From positions 33,190,755-33,254,754 of the forward strand of contig CM022299.1 in NCBI GenBank assembly GCA_011799875.1: a stretch of 64,000 nt of DNA, in the 5' to 3' direction. This document shows positions 1 to 12,639 of this stretch, piece after piece. A program made the position numbers and the translations under genes. Within the stretch, counting starts at the first letter, position 1. Every line of letters starts with the position of its first letter. This stretch comes from Thinopyrum elongatum. Taxonomy: Eukaryota; Streptophyta; Magnoliopsida; Poales; Poaceae. The notes beneath the pieces are model-generated. The model saw nothing but the letters and a program-made list of their open reading frames with translations. It was not told the DNA's origin and ran no database searches.

Positions 1-1098
1 TGGTCATAGCCTTGTAAATTGTGATGCATTGCTATGACTAGGCGCCACCTCATCAGTTTTGCCTATGTGTCATGTCTATGTGTCAATTTTTGCCCTAGGT
101 TGTGAAGCAACCTATATTTCTATTATTCCCAAAATTCCAAAAAAATGGGCATTCTTTACTATCCAAATCATTGCCTCATGATAAAATTCAGCTCCATTTG
201 CCTAGTAAATCTTCCTCAGCAAATTTCCAAAGTTTTTGTTCAGCTAGAACCGTTGTGAAGGAAGTACTAGCTAGGCATATCCTAATGAGCTGAATTTTTT
301 CCACATCTTCTATATTCCCAAATCATAGCTCTCCACAAAACTTGAGCTCCATCTAACAATCCATGTGAGCTCACCATCCAATCTTTTTTCTGGTAATATT
401 TTCAGTATGTGTAGCAACTATATTTTATGTTAATTTATAATTGCTGAAAATTTACCAGGACATGACCCTGCCCATAGAACCTCCCTCCACCAAATTTTCG
501 CTCATTTAATCTAGCCAATTTCCCTAAAAAAAATCCCAATTTTCTGTTCAGTGGAGAGCACTGTGAAGGAATTATCATTTTTATTTATCCAAATGGTATG
601 AAATTTATACAGTGCCTTCATATGCCCAAATTATGATCCTCTTCCCAATTTCAGATTAATCCATTAATTCATTTGAGTCCAGCTTCAACATTCATATTTC
701 TGTCCAGTGTGGTACTTTGCAAAGCAAGTGACACCTAGGCTCCTCCATTAGAGCTGCAAATTTTCCAAGATAGTGTCCTTAGTAGATGATCATCCTCGTC
801 CAAAACTCAGGCCCATTGGCCATGTGCATTTTCCCCATCACTAATCAAACACTTGGCTGCTAATTCATGTTTGAGCTTAGTTCAGTCTCCTCGTGAGATT
901 CTTCTATTGCCTTCTTCTTCCTAACACCTACCAGGGGAGTGCCCAACCCACTATACATGCCTAGGCCTCCTAGAACGCGTGGCAACGCCATAGTCACGCG
1001 GTGACCACGCGGCGGGCATGCGAGTTTACGCGCTCTGGAGTTGGGGACCTCGGCCATCGTCCAAACCTCGACGTATCGCCAACAAACCATGCATTTTT
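1..1098. other. AT-rich gene-free flank
   Basis: No supportable gene. The first ~900 bases are AT-rich and loosely self-similar: phrases of the form TTCTGTTCAG...GTGAAGGA recur near 235-260 and 540-570, suggesting decayed repeats. A GC-rich patch at about 965-1080 interrupts this before the tandem repeat begins. Short open frames here lack codon structure or recognisable domains. Confidence 0.5.
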
Positions 1099-1762
1099 GA
1101 TTAAATAGATACTTATGTACCTTGAAATGATTTTTGGAAAAAATAAAGAGCAAACTATAAGGCAGCTGCAGTTCAAATTTGACCCGCTTCCTACTGAATC
1201 GGCGAAAATTTGTCTTTTTCACGAGAGGTGGATCAAAGCTTTTGACACCCAACCATTAGGTCAATTGTGCATTAAATATGGCCTAGCATTTTATAAAATT
1301 GATTTGGTACAATTTTGCAACAAATATATGTTAGGTCATTCACAAAAAAACTTATTTTGGGCACTCGAAAAATGGAAAATGAAATTTTCATCCAAAGAAA
1401 AATGAAAACTTTCTTAGGAAACATTGTTTGTCATTCAAATATGCACCCTTGTGCACAATATTAGATCATTTGAATGAACTATGCCAAGAATGTGGCCATA
1501 AGATTGATCATTTGGCTTGAAAGCCATGAATCTTCACACATGATAGCTCATTGATGAGAACACTTTTTTTTAGAGAATTGTTGTATTACAAGTTTATTAC
1601 TTTTCCAGGTAAATTGGTCACATATAATGACACAATGCGAACGTTTTCTAATTTTTTGATTTTTTTTGAATTTTTCATGCCCGTTTCAAAATGCGGTCAA
1701 AACTGCGGGCATGACCGTTCCTAGCTAGTGGTTGAATCTTGGAAAACTTTTGGTGTTTATCT
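1099..1762. repeat. ~660-bp tandem repeat, unit 1
   Basis: First clear unit of a tandem repeat starting with GATTAAATAGATACTTATG. The same start recurs at 1,763 (period 664), and on the far side of the transposon stack at about 61,313 and 61,970 (period 657). Short open frames that look conserved between units are by-products of the repeat. I recall similar tandem repeats inside Triticeae CACTA elements, but that origin is inference. Confidence 0.85.
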
Positions 1763-2080
1763 GATTAAATAGATACTTATGTACCTAGAAATGATTTTTG
1801 GAAAAAATAAAGAGCAAACTATAAGGCAGCTGCAGTTCAAATCTGACCCGCTTCCAACTGAATCGACAGAAATTTGTCTTTTTCATGAGAGGTGGATCAA
1901 AGCTTTTGACACCCAACCATTTGGTCAAATTTGCATTAAATATGGCCTAGTATTTTATAAAATTGATTTGGTACAATTTTGCAACAAATATATGGTAGGT
2001 CCTTCACAAAAAAAACTCATTTTGGGCACTTGAAAAATGGAAAATGAATTTTTCGTCCAAAGAAAATGAAAACTTCCTTA
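1763..2080. repeat. tandem repeat unit 2, left part
   Basis: Second unit, broken after base 2,080 by DNA element D. It resumes at 60,966. Removing the insertion and one TTA gives 318 + 344 = 662 bases, the expected unit length, which confirms the break. The uninterrupted equivalent is at about 61,611-61,640 in unit 3. Confidence 0.85.
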
Positions 2081-2255
2081 AAGAATCTCTAGCAGACCAC
2101 TTAAAATCGCAAACTGTAAAACTAGGATACGGGTCGGAAAAAATGCATTTTAAGGGTTCATTTTAGCTACGGCAAAAAAGATACTGTAAAACAAACTTTA
2201 AACTGGGATAAAGAGCTCCTTCCTCCAGTCCGGCCGCCTTCGCCCCTTCCCCCAG
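2081..2255. mobile_element. Harbinger-like DNA element D, left part
   Basis: Left 175 bases of a short DNA transposon whose other part is 60,367-60,965. Ends are inverted: TCTCTAGCAGACC at about 2,085-2,097 and its complement GGTCTGCTAGAGA at about 60,948-60,960. The target duplication is TTA (2,078-2,080 and 60,966-60,968), and the empty site is visible in the neighbouring tandem-repeat units. A 3-bp TTA duplication and imperfect TIRs starting like GGGCATCTCTAGC point to PIF/Harbinger. At about 0.77 kb it is non-autonomous. Confidence 0.75.
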
Positions 2256-3838
2256 TGCTACGTCATAAGCTTGCGTTGGTTTTTCCCTTGAAGAGGAAAG
2301 GGTGATGCAACAAAATAGAGATAAGTATTTTCCTCAGTTAGAGAACCAACGTATCAATCCAGTAGGAGGCACAAGCAAGTCTTCAATCTATGCGCCTACA
2401 CAAACAATCAAACACTTGCACCCAACGCGATAAAGGGGTTGTCAATCCCTTCGCGGTCAATTGCAATAGTGAGATCTGATAGAGATAGATATAAAAGATA
2501 ACTAAAACGTAAAATAAAAGAAAAGTAAATAAATTGCAGCAAGATATTTTTGGGTTTTTTGGTTTATAGATCTGAAAATATATGATGGAAAATAGACCCG
2601 GTGGCCATAGGATTCACTAGAGGCTTCTCTCTTGAAGGAAAATAATACGGTGGGCGAACAAATTACTGTCGAGCAATTGATAGAAAAGCGCAAAGTTATG
2701 ACGATATCCAAGGCAATGATTATGCATATAGGCATCACGTCCGTGTCAAGTAGACCGAAACATTCTGCATCTACTACTATTACTCCACATATCGACCGGC
2801 TCCTGCCTGCATCTAGAGTATTAAGTTCATGAAGAACAGAGTAACACATTAAGTAAGATGACATGATGTAGCGGGATAAACTCAACCAATATGATGAAAA
2901 CCCCATCTTGTTATCCTTGATGGCAACAATGCAATACGTGCCTCGCTACCCCTACTATGTCACTGGGTGAGGATACCGCAAGATTGAACCCAAAACTAAG
3001 TACCTCTCCCATTGCAAGAAATACCAATCTAGTTGGCCAAACCAAACCGCCAATTCGAAGAGAAATTCAAAGATATCAAATCATATATATAAGAATTCAG
3101 AGATGATTCAAATAATATTCATGGATAATCTGATCATAAATCCACAATTCATCGGATCTCGACAAACACACCGCAAAAGAATATTACATCGGATAGATCT
3201 CCAAGAACATCGAGGAGAACATGGTATTGAGAATCAAAGAGAGAGAAGAAGCCATCTAGCTACTAGCCATGGACCCGTAGGTCTGAGGTAAACTACTCAC
3301 GCTTCATCGGAAGGGCAATAGGGTTGATGTAGATGCCCTCCGTGATCGAATCCCCCTCCGGCAGATCACCGGAAAAGGCCCCAAGATGGGATCTCACGGG
3401 AACAGAGGCTTGCGGCGGCGGAAAAGTATTTTTGTGGACGCTTCTGATGTTGGGGTAATATTTGGAAATTTATAGGCCAAAGACTAGGGTTGGAGGAGCC
3501 TCGAGGGACCCACTAGGAAGGGGGGCGCCCCCCTGGGGCGCACCTGGCACCCTTGCCATCGCCTTAGGACTCGTTTTACTTGGTCTCCAAGTCCTACGTG
3601 TGTCTTCTGGTCCAAGAAAAATCATCGTAAAGTTTTATTCTGTTTGGACTCCGTTTGATATTCTTTTTCTGCAAAACTCAAAAACAAAGAAAAAACAGAA
3701 ACTGGCGCTGGGCTCTAGGTTAATAGGTTAGTCCCAAAAATAATATAAAATAGCAAATTAATGCATATAAAACATACAAAACAAATAATATAATAGCATG
3801 GAATAATAAAAAATTATAGATACGTTAGAGACGTATCA
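2256..3838 (-). repeat. X LTR 1 (left outer LTR)
   Basis: 1,583-bp LTR, running on the minus strand from TGATACGTCT (3,838) to GTAGCA (2,256). Homologous to 19,955-21,527 and 40,450-42,032 along its whole length, and to 60,021-60,366 over its high-coordinate part. The minus-strand 5' end forms a short hairpin, GATACGT-N5-ACGTATC. It is the 3' LTR of the array. Confidence 0.9.
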
Positions 3839-6208
3839 AGCATCCCCAAGCTTAATTCCTGCTTGTCCTCGAGTAGGTAAATGATAAAAACAGAATTTTT
3901 GATGTGGAATGCTACCTAACATATTTATCCATGTAATTTTCTTTATTGTGGCATGAATATTCAGATCCATAAGATTCAAAACAAAAGTTTAATATTGACA
4001 TAAAAACAATAATACTTCAAGCATACTAATGAAGCAATCATGTCTTCTCAAAATAACATGGCCAAAGAAAGCTATCCCTACAAAATCATATAGTCTGGCT
4101 ATGCTCCATCTTCATCACATAAAGTATTAAATCATGCACAACCCCGATGACAAGCCAAGCAATTGTTTCATATTTTTGATGTTCTCAAACTTTTTCAACT
4201 TTCACGTAATACATAAGCGTGAGCCATGGATATAGCACTATAAGTGGAATAGAATATGGTGGTTGTGGAGAAGACAAAAAGAAGGAGATAGTCTCACATC
4301 AACTAGGCGTATCAACGGGCTATGGAGATGCCCATAAATATATATCAATGTGAGTGAGTAGGGATTGCCATGCAACGGATGCACTAGAGCTATAAGTGTA
4401 TGAAAGCTCAGAAGAAACTAAGTGGGTGTGCATCCAACTCGCTTGCTCACGAAGACCTAGGGCAATTTGAGGAAGCCCATCATTGGAATATACAAGCCAA
4501 GTTCTTTAATGAAAAATTCCCACTAGTATATGAAAGTGACAATATAGGAGACTCTGTATCATGAAGATCATGGTGCTACTTTGAAGCACAAGTGTGGAAA
4601 AAGGATAGTAGCATTGCCCCTTCTCTCTTTTCTCTCATTTTTTTTCTCTCATTTTTCCCTTCCTCTTTTTTTCTCTCTTTTTTTTCTTTCCCTTTTTTTT
4701 ATTTTTTGTCCGGAGTCTCATCCCGACTTGTGGGGGAATCATAGTCTCCATCATCCTTTCCTCACATGGGACAATGCTCTAATAATGATGATCATCACAC
4801 TTTTATTTACTTACAACTCAAGAATTACAACTCGATACTTAGAATAAAATATGACTCTATATGAATGCCTCCGGCGGTGTACCGGGATGTGCAATGACTC
4901 AAGAGCAACATGTATAGAAAATATATGAATGGTGGCTTTGCTACAAATATGATATCAACTACATGATCATGCAAAGCAATATGACAATGATGAAGCATGT
5001 CATAATAAACGGAACGGTGGAAGTTGCATGGCAATATATCTCGGAATGGTTATGGAAATGCCATAATAGGTACGTATGGTGGCTGTTTTAAGGAAGGTAT
5101 ATGGTGGGTGTAATGCACCGGCGAGAGTTGCGTGGTACTAAAGAGGCTAGCAAAGGTGGAAGGGTGAGAATGCGTATAATCCATGGACTCAACATTAGTC
5201 ACAAAGAACTCACATACTTATTGCAAAAGTCTATTAGCTATCCAAACAAAGTACTACACGTATGCTCCTAGGGGGATAGATTGGTAGGAAAAGACCATCG
5301 CTCGTCCCCGACCGCCACTCATAAGGAAGACAATCAACAAATAAATCATGCTCCGACTTCATCACATAACGGTTCACCATACGTGCATGCTACGGGAATC
5401 ACAAACTTTAACACAAGTATTTCTACCAATCCATAATTACTCACTAGCATGACTCTAATATCACCATCTTTATATCTCAAAGTAATCATAAGGAATCAAA
5501 CATCTCATAGTATTCAATGCACTTAATATGAAAGTTTTTATTATATCCCTCTTGGATGCCCATTATATTAGGACTAAATTCATAACCTAAGAAAATTACC
5601 ATGCTGTTTAGAGACTCTCAAAATAATATAAGTGAAGCATGAGAGTTCAAAAATTTCTATATAATAAAACCACCGCCGTGCTCTAAAAAGATATAAGTGA
5701 AGCACTAGAGCATATTGCCTAGCTCAAAAAATATAAGTGAAGCATATAGAGTATTCTAATAAATTTATGATTTAAGCGTGTCCCTCTCAAAAGGTGTGTA
5801 CAACAAGAATGATTGTGGCAAACTAAAAAGCAAAGACTCATATCATACAAGACGCTCTAAGCAAGACACATATCATATGGTGAATAAAAATATAGCCTCA
5901 AGTAAATTTATCGATGGATTGAAGACGAAAGAGGGGATGCCTTCCAGGGCATCCCCAAGCTTAGGCTCTTGGTTGTCCTTGAATATTACCTTGGGGTGCC
6001 TTGGGCATCCCCAAGCTTAGGCTCTTGCCACTCCTTATTCCATAGTCCATCAAATCTTTACCCAAAACTTGAAAACTTCACAACAGAAAACTCATGAGAT
6101 CCGTTAGTATAAGAAAATAAAATCACCACTTTTGGTATTGTTGTGAACTCATTCTTTATTTATATTGGTGTAATATCTACTGTATTCCAACTTCTCCATG
6201 GTTCATAC
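3839..6208 (-). mobile_element. X internal region, unit 1, PPT side
   Basis: About 2.4 kb of non-coding X internal sequence, from the polypurine tract (complement of GCATCCCCAAGCTT at 3,840-3,853) to the solo LTR Y. It contains a long T/C tract at about 4,617-4,700, and two more PPT-like words at 5,949 and 6,005. The first of these lies in a 9-bp hairpin GGGGATGCC...GGCATCCCC (5,933-5,956). Paralogues are 21,528-23,908 and, truncated, 42,033-43,516. Open frames here are short and unsupported. Confidence 0.8.
3840..3853 (-). other. polypurine tract of X, unit 1
   Basis: AAGCTTGGGGATGC on the minus strand, directly before the 3' LTR (2,256-3,838). Equivalent positions are 42,034-42,047 (exact) and 21,529 (one change). 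Position and purine-rich core suit plus-strand priming. Confidence 0.7.
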
Positions 6209-6661
6209 TGTAACATCCCCAGCATCACACTACAGTGATCTCCTCATAATCATGACAAGTCATCATCATTGCAATGTTTGAACACAGTGGGAAGCAACTC
6301 TTTTCAAAAATACTTCTCTGGATTCAATTCAAATTCAAGTGCAAATTAAAGTTTCTCAAAAGTTGCTGGAAAAATGTTCATCTCATAGAAAATATTTCAT
6401 AACATTTATTTGTTAAGGAATACAACATCATTCTTATGCAAAGATGAACAGTAGGAGAACAATTACAGTATATTTAAATGCTATCCTAATTATGAAAATT
6501 CCAAATGGATTCAAATAAATCCCAAGCTTATGGTGGCAGTGCACCACTGACCCTAGTATTTGTTTTCACCAGTGGCACATTTTTGCAAAAGATAATTATT
6601 GGGAAAGAAAATGCAAAAGGCTACTGTTAAAAGAAAATAGAAAATAAAAATGAAAAAAGGC

Positions 6662-6690
6662 CACTGTGCACTGGGCCTAAGTGCACAGTG
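6662..6690. repeat. 11-bp perfect inverted repeat in Y1
   Basis: CACTGTGCACT (6,662-6,672) and AGTGCACAGTG (6,680-6,690) with a 7-base loop. In Y copy 2 (about 24,370-24,400) the arms carry three changes. Confidence 0.6.
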
Positions 6691-7813
6691 CCTGAGGCTG
6701 GCCCATCTCACTCTCCTCCCGTTCTCTCTCCCCGCATGTCGCCACCGCCGTGGGCGCGAGCGCGCGCGCCGGCCAAATGCCGACACGGCGATGCCGCGGC
6801 CAGGTGAGGGGATAAGGCCTCCCCCCTCGGCCTCCCCCCTCCATCCTCATCCACATTTTCCCCCCTCTCTGTCGCCCTCTCTCGCTCGGCTCCCTCCTTC
6901 CCCTCATTCCCGAGTGCCACCGCCGACACGCCCTCGTCAACACCACGGTCACATAGCCTCTTTCGTCGCCACTGCAAGTCCACGATCGTCGCCGACCTCG
7001 ACTACATCATCTCCACCTCGCCCTTGATCTCGTGAAGGACCACACGGACGAGATCGAGCCCGGCTTCGACTTCTCTGACGCCGGCGATCTCCGTCGTCCC
7101 CGGCCTCCCGCTGCGCTCCTAAACCTCCAAGGGCCACCGTGAGCCGCACCGTAAGCAGCCGCGCCGAACCACTTTCTTTCTCCTTTCTCCCCGCGCTCAT
7201 AGTCGACGTTCTTCTTCTTGGTCGAGCCGCCGCCACGCGAGCTCGTCGCCGGCATGGTTCCAGCGATCCAACGGTCGAGCGAGCGTGTCCTTTAACTTCA
7301 CCGCGACGCGTAGCTCCTCACTAGCTCCCTTGTTTGCTTTCGTGCGAGCTCCTGCACCGTTTCCGACCATCACCGCACTCCGGCGTCCGCCGCGTTCGTC
7401 GCCGTCGACGCTGTAGGTCACCCCCGGCCACGGCACCGCCACCGTTCGATGCGGCGTTCTCATCTCATTCGAACGCAAGTGACCGCGCGCAAAAAGATGC
7501 ACAGTAGCGATTTTCCGATTGACTCCGGCGAGGCAGCCGCCGCAGTAGCTCCGGCAGCTGTGCTGACATGGCGTGGCCTGGGTCCCACCCAGTGTCACTG
7601 CCAGCGGGCCCTGCAGCGCGTTTGACCGCGTTGACTCCGGTCAACGCGGGGCACTGTTCACTCTAAGCCATTGACGTGTGGGCCCCTATGCTTAATTAAG
7701 TTTATTAAGTTTTTAAAACTAATCTGTTAATTAGTTAACTCACTGACACTTGGGGCCCACACCCCTAATTAGTTCTGTTAGTTTAGTTAACCCACTGTTA
7801 ATTCTCACAGTGA

Positions 7814-7838
7814 CTGACAGGTGGGTCCCACCTGTCAG
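7814..7838. repeat. 25-bp near-perfect palindrome in Y1
   Basis: Two 12-base arms starting CTGACAGGTGGG around a single central T. The Y2 counterpart at 25,523-25,547 has one mismatch in the left arm. Confidence 0.6.
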
Positions 7839-8269
7839 TTTGACCAGTTAGCTGGTCAGCCGACTGCTGACGCAGGCATGTCATCATGCTGATGTCATAA
7901 TTGTTTTATGTTAATTTAAGTAATTCCAGAAAATGTTTTAAACTTTAGAAATTCGTAGAAAATAAACCGTAGCTTGGATCGAAAAACTTTATACATGAAA
8001 GTTGCTCAGAACGACAAGACGAATCCAACCGTGCCATCTGTTTCCGTGTCGGGACCCTCTACGAAGGTGAACCCGTAGCTTTTAGCCTGTTTCCGATAGA
8101 TGAATAGTGCATATACACCGGTTAGTAAATCCAACTTAAATACTAAAATAACTAAAATGACTTAGACATATTTTTAGGCAACCCTGCACTGCACGTTAGC
8201 ATGGCATGCTCTGTGTTGCATATGTTTGCTGTGTATTTATTTGTTTTCCTCCCCCTCTTCTCTCTCTGT

Positions 8270-8361
8270 AGATCCCGTTACCGATGTAGTCCTCGAGACC
8301 GACGCAGCTCCGGAGACCGACGACACCACTGACGACCCTGCCTTTGCCGCAGAGCAACCAG
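8270..8361 (+). other. exon-like segment in Y1
   Basis: A pyrimidine tract ending CTGTAG is followed by an open, acidic, GC3-rich frame rich in Asp, Glu and Thr, ending at CAG before GCAAGC, which looks like a GC-type splice donor. The paralogue near 25,980-26,070 is similar. It could be a leader exon in a Y transcript or a captured fragment. No protein family recognised. Confidence 0.3.
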
Positions 8362-8607
8362 GCAAGCACCCCCGCTTTGAACATGCCGATATCGCCTATT
8401 CTTTCTCTCTTATGCTTGCATTAGAAATTGCTGCTGCTACTCTTTATCCTATTTCTGTTGCATAGCCTGATTTTGTAACCTGCTATTGTTACCTACCTGC
8501 TTATCCTAAACTGCTTAGTATAGGCTGCGTAGTGATCCATCAGAGACCTCCACTTTGTCCCATGTTGCCCCCGCTGGATTATTAGATGACTCGATCAACG
8601 TGATCGA

Positions 8608-9232
8608 TGTTGGGGACATACATAACAGGTAGGCCCATGAAGGGTCAAAGATCATAAAGCGCAGGGTCAACATATCAGATAGGCCCAGAGCATCATTCGG
8701 ACAATCGACAAACCATCCACTCGGATGACCATCAGGTCACTCGGACGGCAACAACCACTCGGAGCATAGCACTCCAGTCGGCGAACTCATTCCACTCGGA
8801 GTACCTGATCTCACTCGGATATACGAAGACCAACAGTCGACAAGGCACTCGAAGCATCATCTTAGTAGTAGGCTGAGTTATGGCATTAACGCCCCCACTT
8901 TGTAACATAAGAGGTGAGGGGGGTGGCGCACTCTATATAAGCCCCCGCCCACCACTAGACATGGCAAGTTCTCATTCTTATCCCTCGACTCTCTCTCGGT
9001 GTTAGTCTCAGGACTACGGAGATCCATTCTCCTCTCCCTCTCTCAAATACACCATGTAACTCCGTGTTCATGACAGATAAAAGAAAGCCTCTCCGGAGCA
9101 TGAGACGTAGGGTTGTTATCTCCACCGCGAGAGGCCCGAACTCGCTAAAACCACCGTGTCACCCATATGCATCTCGATAGATCATGCTCCTTTACCCTAT
9201 CCCTTATTATTGTCAGAATTATTCCCACGACA
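8608..9232 (+). repeat. N 5' LTR
   Basis: TGTTGGGGAC...CCCACGACA. It contains several CACTCGG words at roughly 20-bp spacing between about 8,715 and 8,820, and a TATATAA box. Confidence 0.9.
8934..8940 (+). promoter_or_regulatory. TATA box in N 5' LTR
   Basis: TATATAA following a GC-rich stretch and preceding a pyrimidine-rich segment. The same box is at about 16,300-16,306 in the 3' LTR. Likely core promoter of N. Confidence 0.6.
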
Positions 9233-9234
9233 GT

Positions 9235-9252
9235 TGGCGCCCACCTTGGGGC
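9235..9252 (+). other. N primer-binding site
   Basis: TGGCGCCCACCTTGGGGC begins two bases after the 5' LTR. The TGGCGCC start is usual for gypsy-type primer sites. I could not assign the tRNA. Confidence 0.55.
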
Positions 9253-10479
9253 ATGGCGTCTATCGAGCCATGATGCATATGGTTCTTTCTTCAATCGCTG
9301 GCAACAGACTAATTTCTGCAGGCAACCCAAGCTTTCTTGGGATGATCTCCCGAGATCAAACAATCATCGCTTCCAATTTTGACTATTGGAGTCCCGGCCA
9401 TCACACAAAATACTCCTCATCATACAAAAGGATCAGGGAGTTGCTCATCTCAACTTGTCCTCTTTACAATCAAACATTGCAATGATCTAACTATGGTTTG
9501 TTCTTTTTCTGTATGCACATGAGCTCATACAAAAGGACGCCTCCCTTTGTTCTGATTGGTGGCTCGGCTCCTGGACGATGAAGCGTCGTCGTCCGCCCAT
9601 CATCATCTCGCGTACTCATTGGCAATGCCGTCTCCGAGCGCCCACACACGCGTAGCCGCTAACGCTCGGCCTGGTTCCCCGGCCGGTTGAACACGTCGAC
9701 GGGTGGTCCGGTCGACCCGGCTCCTCGGGCGACAAGGTCCGGCTGACGGCACTCGACCCAGTTCCACACGCGTCGAAGCACGACTCTGACCTGTGCACAG
9801 CTCCGGCTCCCCGAGCAGTGAAACGCAACCACCAGCGCTCGCGCCGGCCTCGCCCTTGGTTGCGCCGGCCCGCGACTGGACTGCGGACAGCTGCTCATCC
9901 TCCTCATCGCCACCTTTCGGCTGCCGTCTGGTTCCGGCCAGACCGGCCGTTTCCGCCGCAGCGGAGCTCTCCTCCGGCGTCTGCACCAGGTCGTAATCTC
10001 TCTCTCCTCCTCTAATTAATACTAATCCATACGCATCCAAGCATACAAAATCTTTTCTTCCATCCTCACGGCTGCATGTACACTGGATCCGTTAGGTTCC
10101 CGAGCCCTTAACTGCGTACATAACGCAGCAGCCGATACACGCCGTAATTGCAGCCACTGGATCGGTTAGGCTCCCATGCCATTAACTGCGTATATAACGC
10201 ATCAGCCCATGCATGTCGTAACTGCAGCCAGCACTGCCACACTTTCAAAACTCACGTAATTAGCAATAATGCTTTGCCATGACCTCCGAATTTCACCGAG
10301 CCAGTTGAACTGAGTATCTTCAGGCCTCCTGCGATTTTTCACTCGAACGGGTTGAGGCACACCACTCGGACATGCATGACGTACAGGTCCTGCTCTATGC
10401 ACTCGGACGAGCGTTGGATGACTCGGCAGCCCTGCGCATCGCCACATGGTCAGTCGCGTCATCATCAACTTGCCTTACT

Positions 10480-10740
10480 CGGACGTCCCGCGCGTCGCCA
10501 CTCCGCAGGATGCGTCTACATCATTCGGACGCCCCGCGCGTCGTCACTCCACAGGATGCGTCTACATCACTCGGACGCCCCGCGCATTGCCATTCCATGG
10601 GATGCGTCTACATCACTCGGACGCCCCGTGTGTCGCCACTCCACTGGATGCGTCGTCACCATTCGGCCACCCCGCGCGTCGTCACTTGGTCGGACATGTC
10701 CTCACCACTCGGCCGCCCCGTGCGTCTCCACTGGGTTGGG
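10480..10740 (+). repeat. ~40-bp repeat array in N
   Basis: Repeats of a CACTCGG-C-GCCCCGCGCGTCGCCACTCC type unit alternating with GGATGCGTCTACAT. The frames stay open on both strands because of the repeat, not because of coding. Confidence 0.6.
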
Positions 10741-10850
10741 CTAGGCCTCACCCGGAATTTCCGCGGCGAATCGATCCGATCGATTGGCCATAGTTCCTTT
10801 CCGAAAGGACGTCTGTCAGTCCGACTGACCACCCTCCATGGGGACCCGTG

Positions 10851-11080
10851 CACTCGGACACGTAAAACACCCAACTGAAGTCATCTTCAGACCACCCTCC
10901 GTGGGTACCCGTGCACTCGGACATGTAAAACACACGACTGAAGTCATCTTCAGACCATCCTTCGTGGGGACCCGTGCACTCGGACACGTAAAACACCCGA
11001 CTGAAGTCATCTTCAGACCATCCTCCGTGGGGACCCGTGCACTCGGACACGTAAAACACCCGACTGAAGTCATCTTCAAG
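10851..11080. repeat. 63-bp tandem repeat, about 4 copies
   Basis: The word CACTCGGACA starts at 10,851, 10,914, 10,977 and 11,040, exactly 63 bases apart. Units also share GACTGAAGTCATCTTCAGACC, which contains a self-complementary GAAGTCATCTTC-like core. Because 63 is divisible by three, long frames stay open on both strands; I do not regard them as genes. Confidence 0.9.
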
Positions 11081-11094
11081 ATCGCAATGAGATG

Positions 11095-11370
11095 AGCTTG
11101 ACGCCCCTCCGCGGGTTAACTTGGCCCTTCCATTAGGGTCCAAGGCGCATGCCTCATAAACTTAGACTCGTAGATGGCCTGCGCTGGTGTTCCCCCAGGA
11201 TAAGGAGTGGCATCTCTCCGGAGAATCAGACCACGCGCCGGCGTCGTCACTCGGGTTTTTATGGCATGTCCACACTCGGACCTCAAGTCTATCTCTTCCG
11301 AGAGACATATGAATGCCACCAAGTTTTGCTCGGCGATCAACAATATCCGATCATTCGGAGAACCTTTTAG
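11095..11370 (+). repeat. N dispersed ~300-bp module, copy 1
   Basis: The module runs from a GACGC(C/T)CCTC(C/T) start through ...CATCTCTCCGGAGA... to GCCACCAAGTT. It recurs at about 14,550-14,830 and 15,560-15,840 with clear but decayed similarity. No conserved frame. Confidence 0.65.
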
Positions 11371-12639
11371 TCCTCACCACTCGGTCGCCCCGCGCGTCGC
11401 CATCGGATGGACACATCCTCACCACTCGGCCGCCCCGCGCGTCGCCACTCGGTGAGACACATCTACATTAATCGGCGTGCCCCGCGCATCGCCATCGGTT
11501 GAACACATCTTCACCACTCAGCTACTCGCGCGTCTTCAGACAACTAAGTCATTCTACATGCACTACATTATGTTATTTCCGTGTTCCCCAGTATCTCGTA
11601 ATTTACACATCACGTTCACTCGGAGGCCACGCCACCGAGTGTACCTCTACGCTTGGCTGCTTATTTTCACATACTTGCTTACTACTGGTTATTTGACTCC
11701 CGAGTCCAACTTCCATTTTTTCGCATACATCATTCACGAACACCATGTGTTCTTCATTTCAAGTTTGCATCGGTCCTCGGGGGCTGCAACTCAGTTGAAA
11801 CACTACAGTTCCGTTTTATTTGAGCCAGTACTCCAACGAGTTCAGTCAGATCCTTCACTTCAACAAGTTCGAACGGATCCTTCGCTCTTTCAGACTCTTG
11901 CTGGTTAACCAGCAAGCCCCTTGCACTCCCAGCGGGTGTCTATGGGTGTTATTCACACAAATTATTTCAGCACACATCAAATTTCCTCGACAAATTATTA
12001 CGTTGGCTTGTGCTATTTTTCATACACAAGTTACGCGTCCACTCTACGGCCCTATGCGCCAGCTTCATTGTTACTCAGACTCGGTCACCGTACCGGTCCT
12101 AGCGCACCACAACACCGACCTTGTCGCTCTGTTGACTTCAAACACATTCGGCTAACCCCTCTATGGAATCCTCTTCATCGTATACACATCACTCCTTTGC
12201 GAGTTTACCTCTTTCGAGCATCACTTGGAAGCTGCTTCTCACCTTTACCCGAGTCCGACTCAATGAATTACAATTTATTCATTCAAGACTATATTTCCCG
12301 GGTTCCGACAAGTCCACCGTCAAAACCTATAGTATGCTCGGGGGCTACGCCACACTCGGGGGCTATGCCGCACTCGGGGGCTGCAGCTCATTTGGAATGA
12401 CACTCTCCTGAGTGGTTGAATACTTCATCACCAGACAGATCTTTCACTTCAAACAAATGCATCCGATCTGCCACTTTGACAAGTTACATAATCACTCAGA
12501 CGCTCTGCGCGCCATCTTCGTTCCTACTCAGGCTCAGTTGTCGCGCCGGTCTTGTTGCGTCGCAACCACACTACACCAACCTCGTCGCTACATCGTCTTC
12601 GAAGACATCTGGCTAACTCCTCCGAGGACCATCTTTGCC

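Noticed and set aside
1115..2033. Two similar frames starting MYLEMIFGKNKEQ
   Set aside because: They are the same place in consecutive units of the 660-bp tandem repeat, and the equivalent frames are broken in units 3 and 4.
4581..4847. Frames rich in Phe, Leu and Ser over the T/C tract (also 22,281 and 42,774)
   Set aside because: Low-complexity pyrimidine tract whose length differs between the three X copies, shifting the frame each time.
6553..7598. Overlapping frames in the GC-rich part of Y (and 24,262-25,357)
   Set aside because: Several frames overlap on both strands in high-GC sequence, with no domain and no conservation of one frame between Y1 and Y2.
10748..11143. 131-codon minus frame with repeated SECTGPHGGWSEDDFSRVFYV
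   Set aside because: Entirely generated by the 63-bp tandem repeat. The plus strand is open too, and there is no non-repeat domain.
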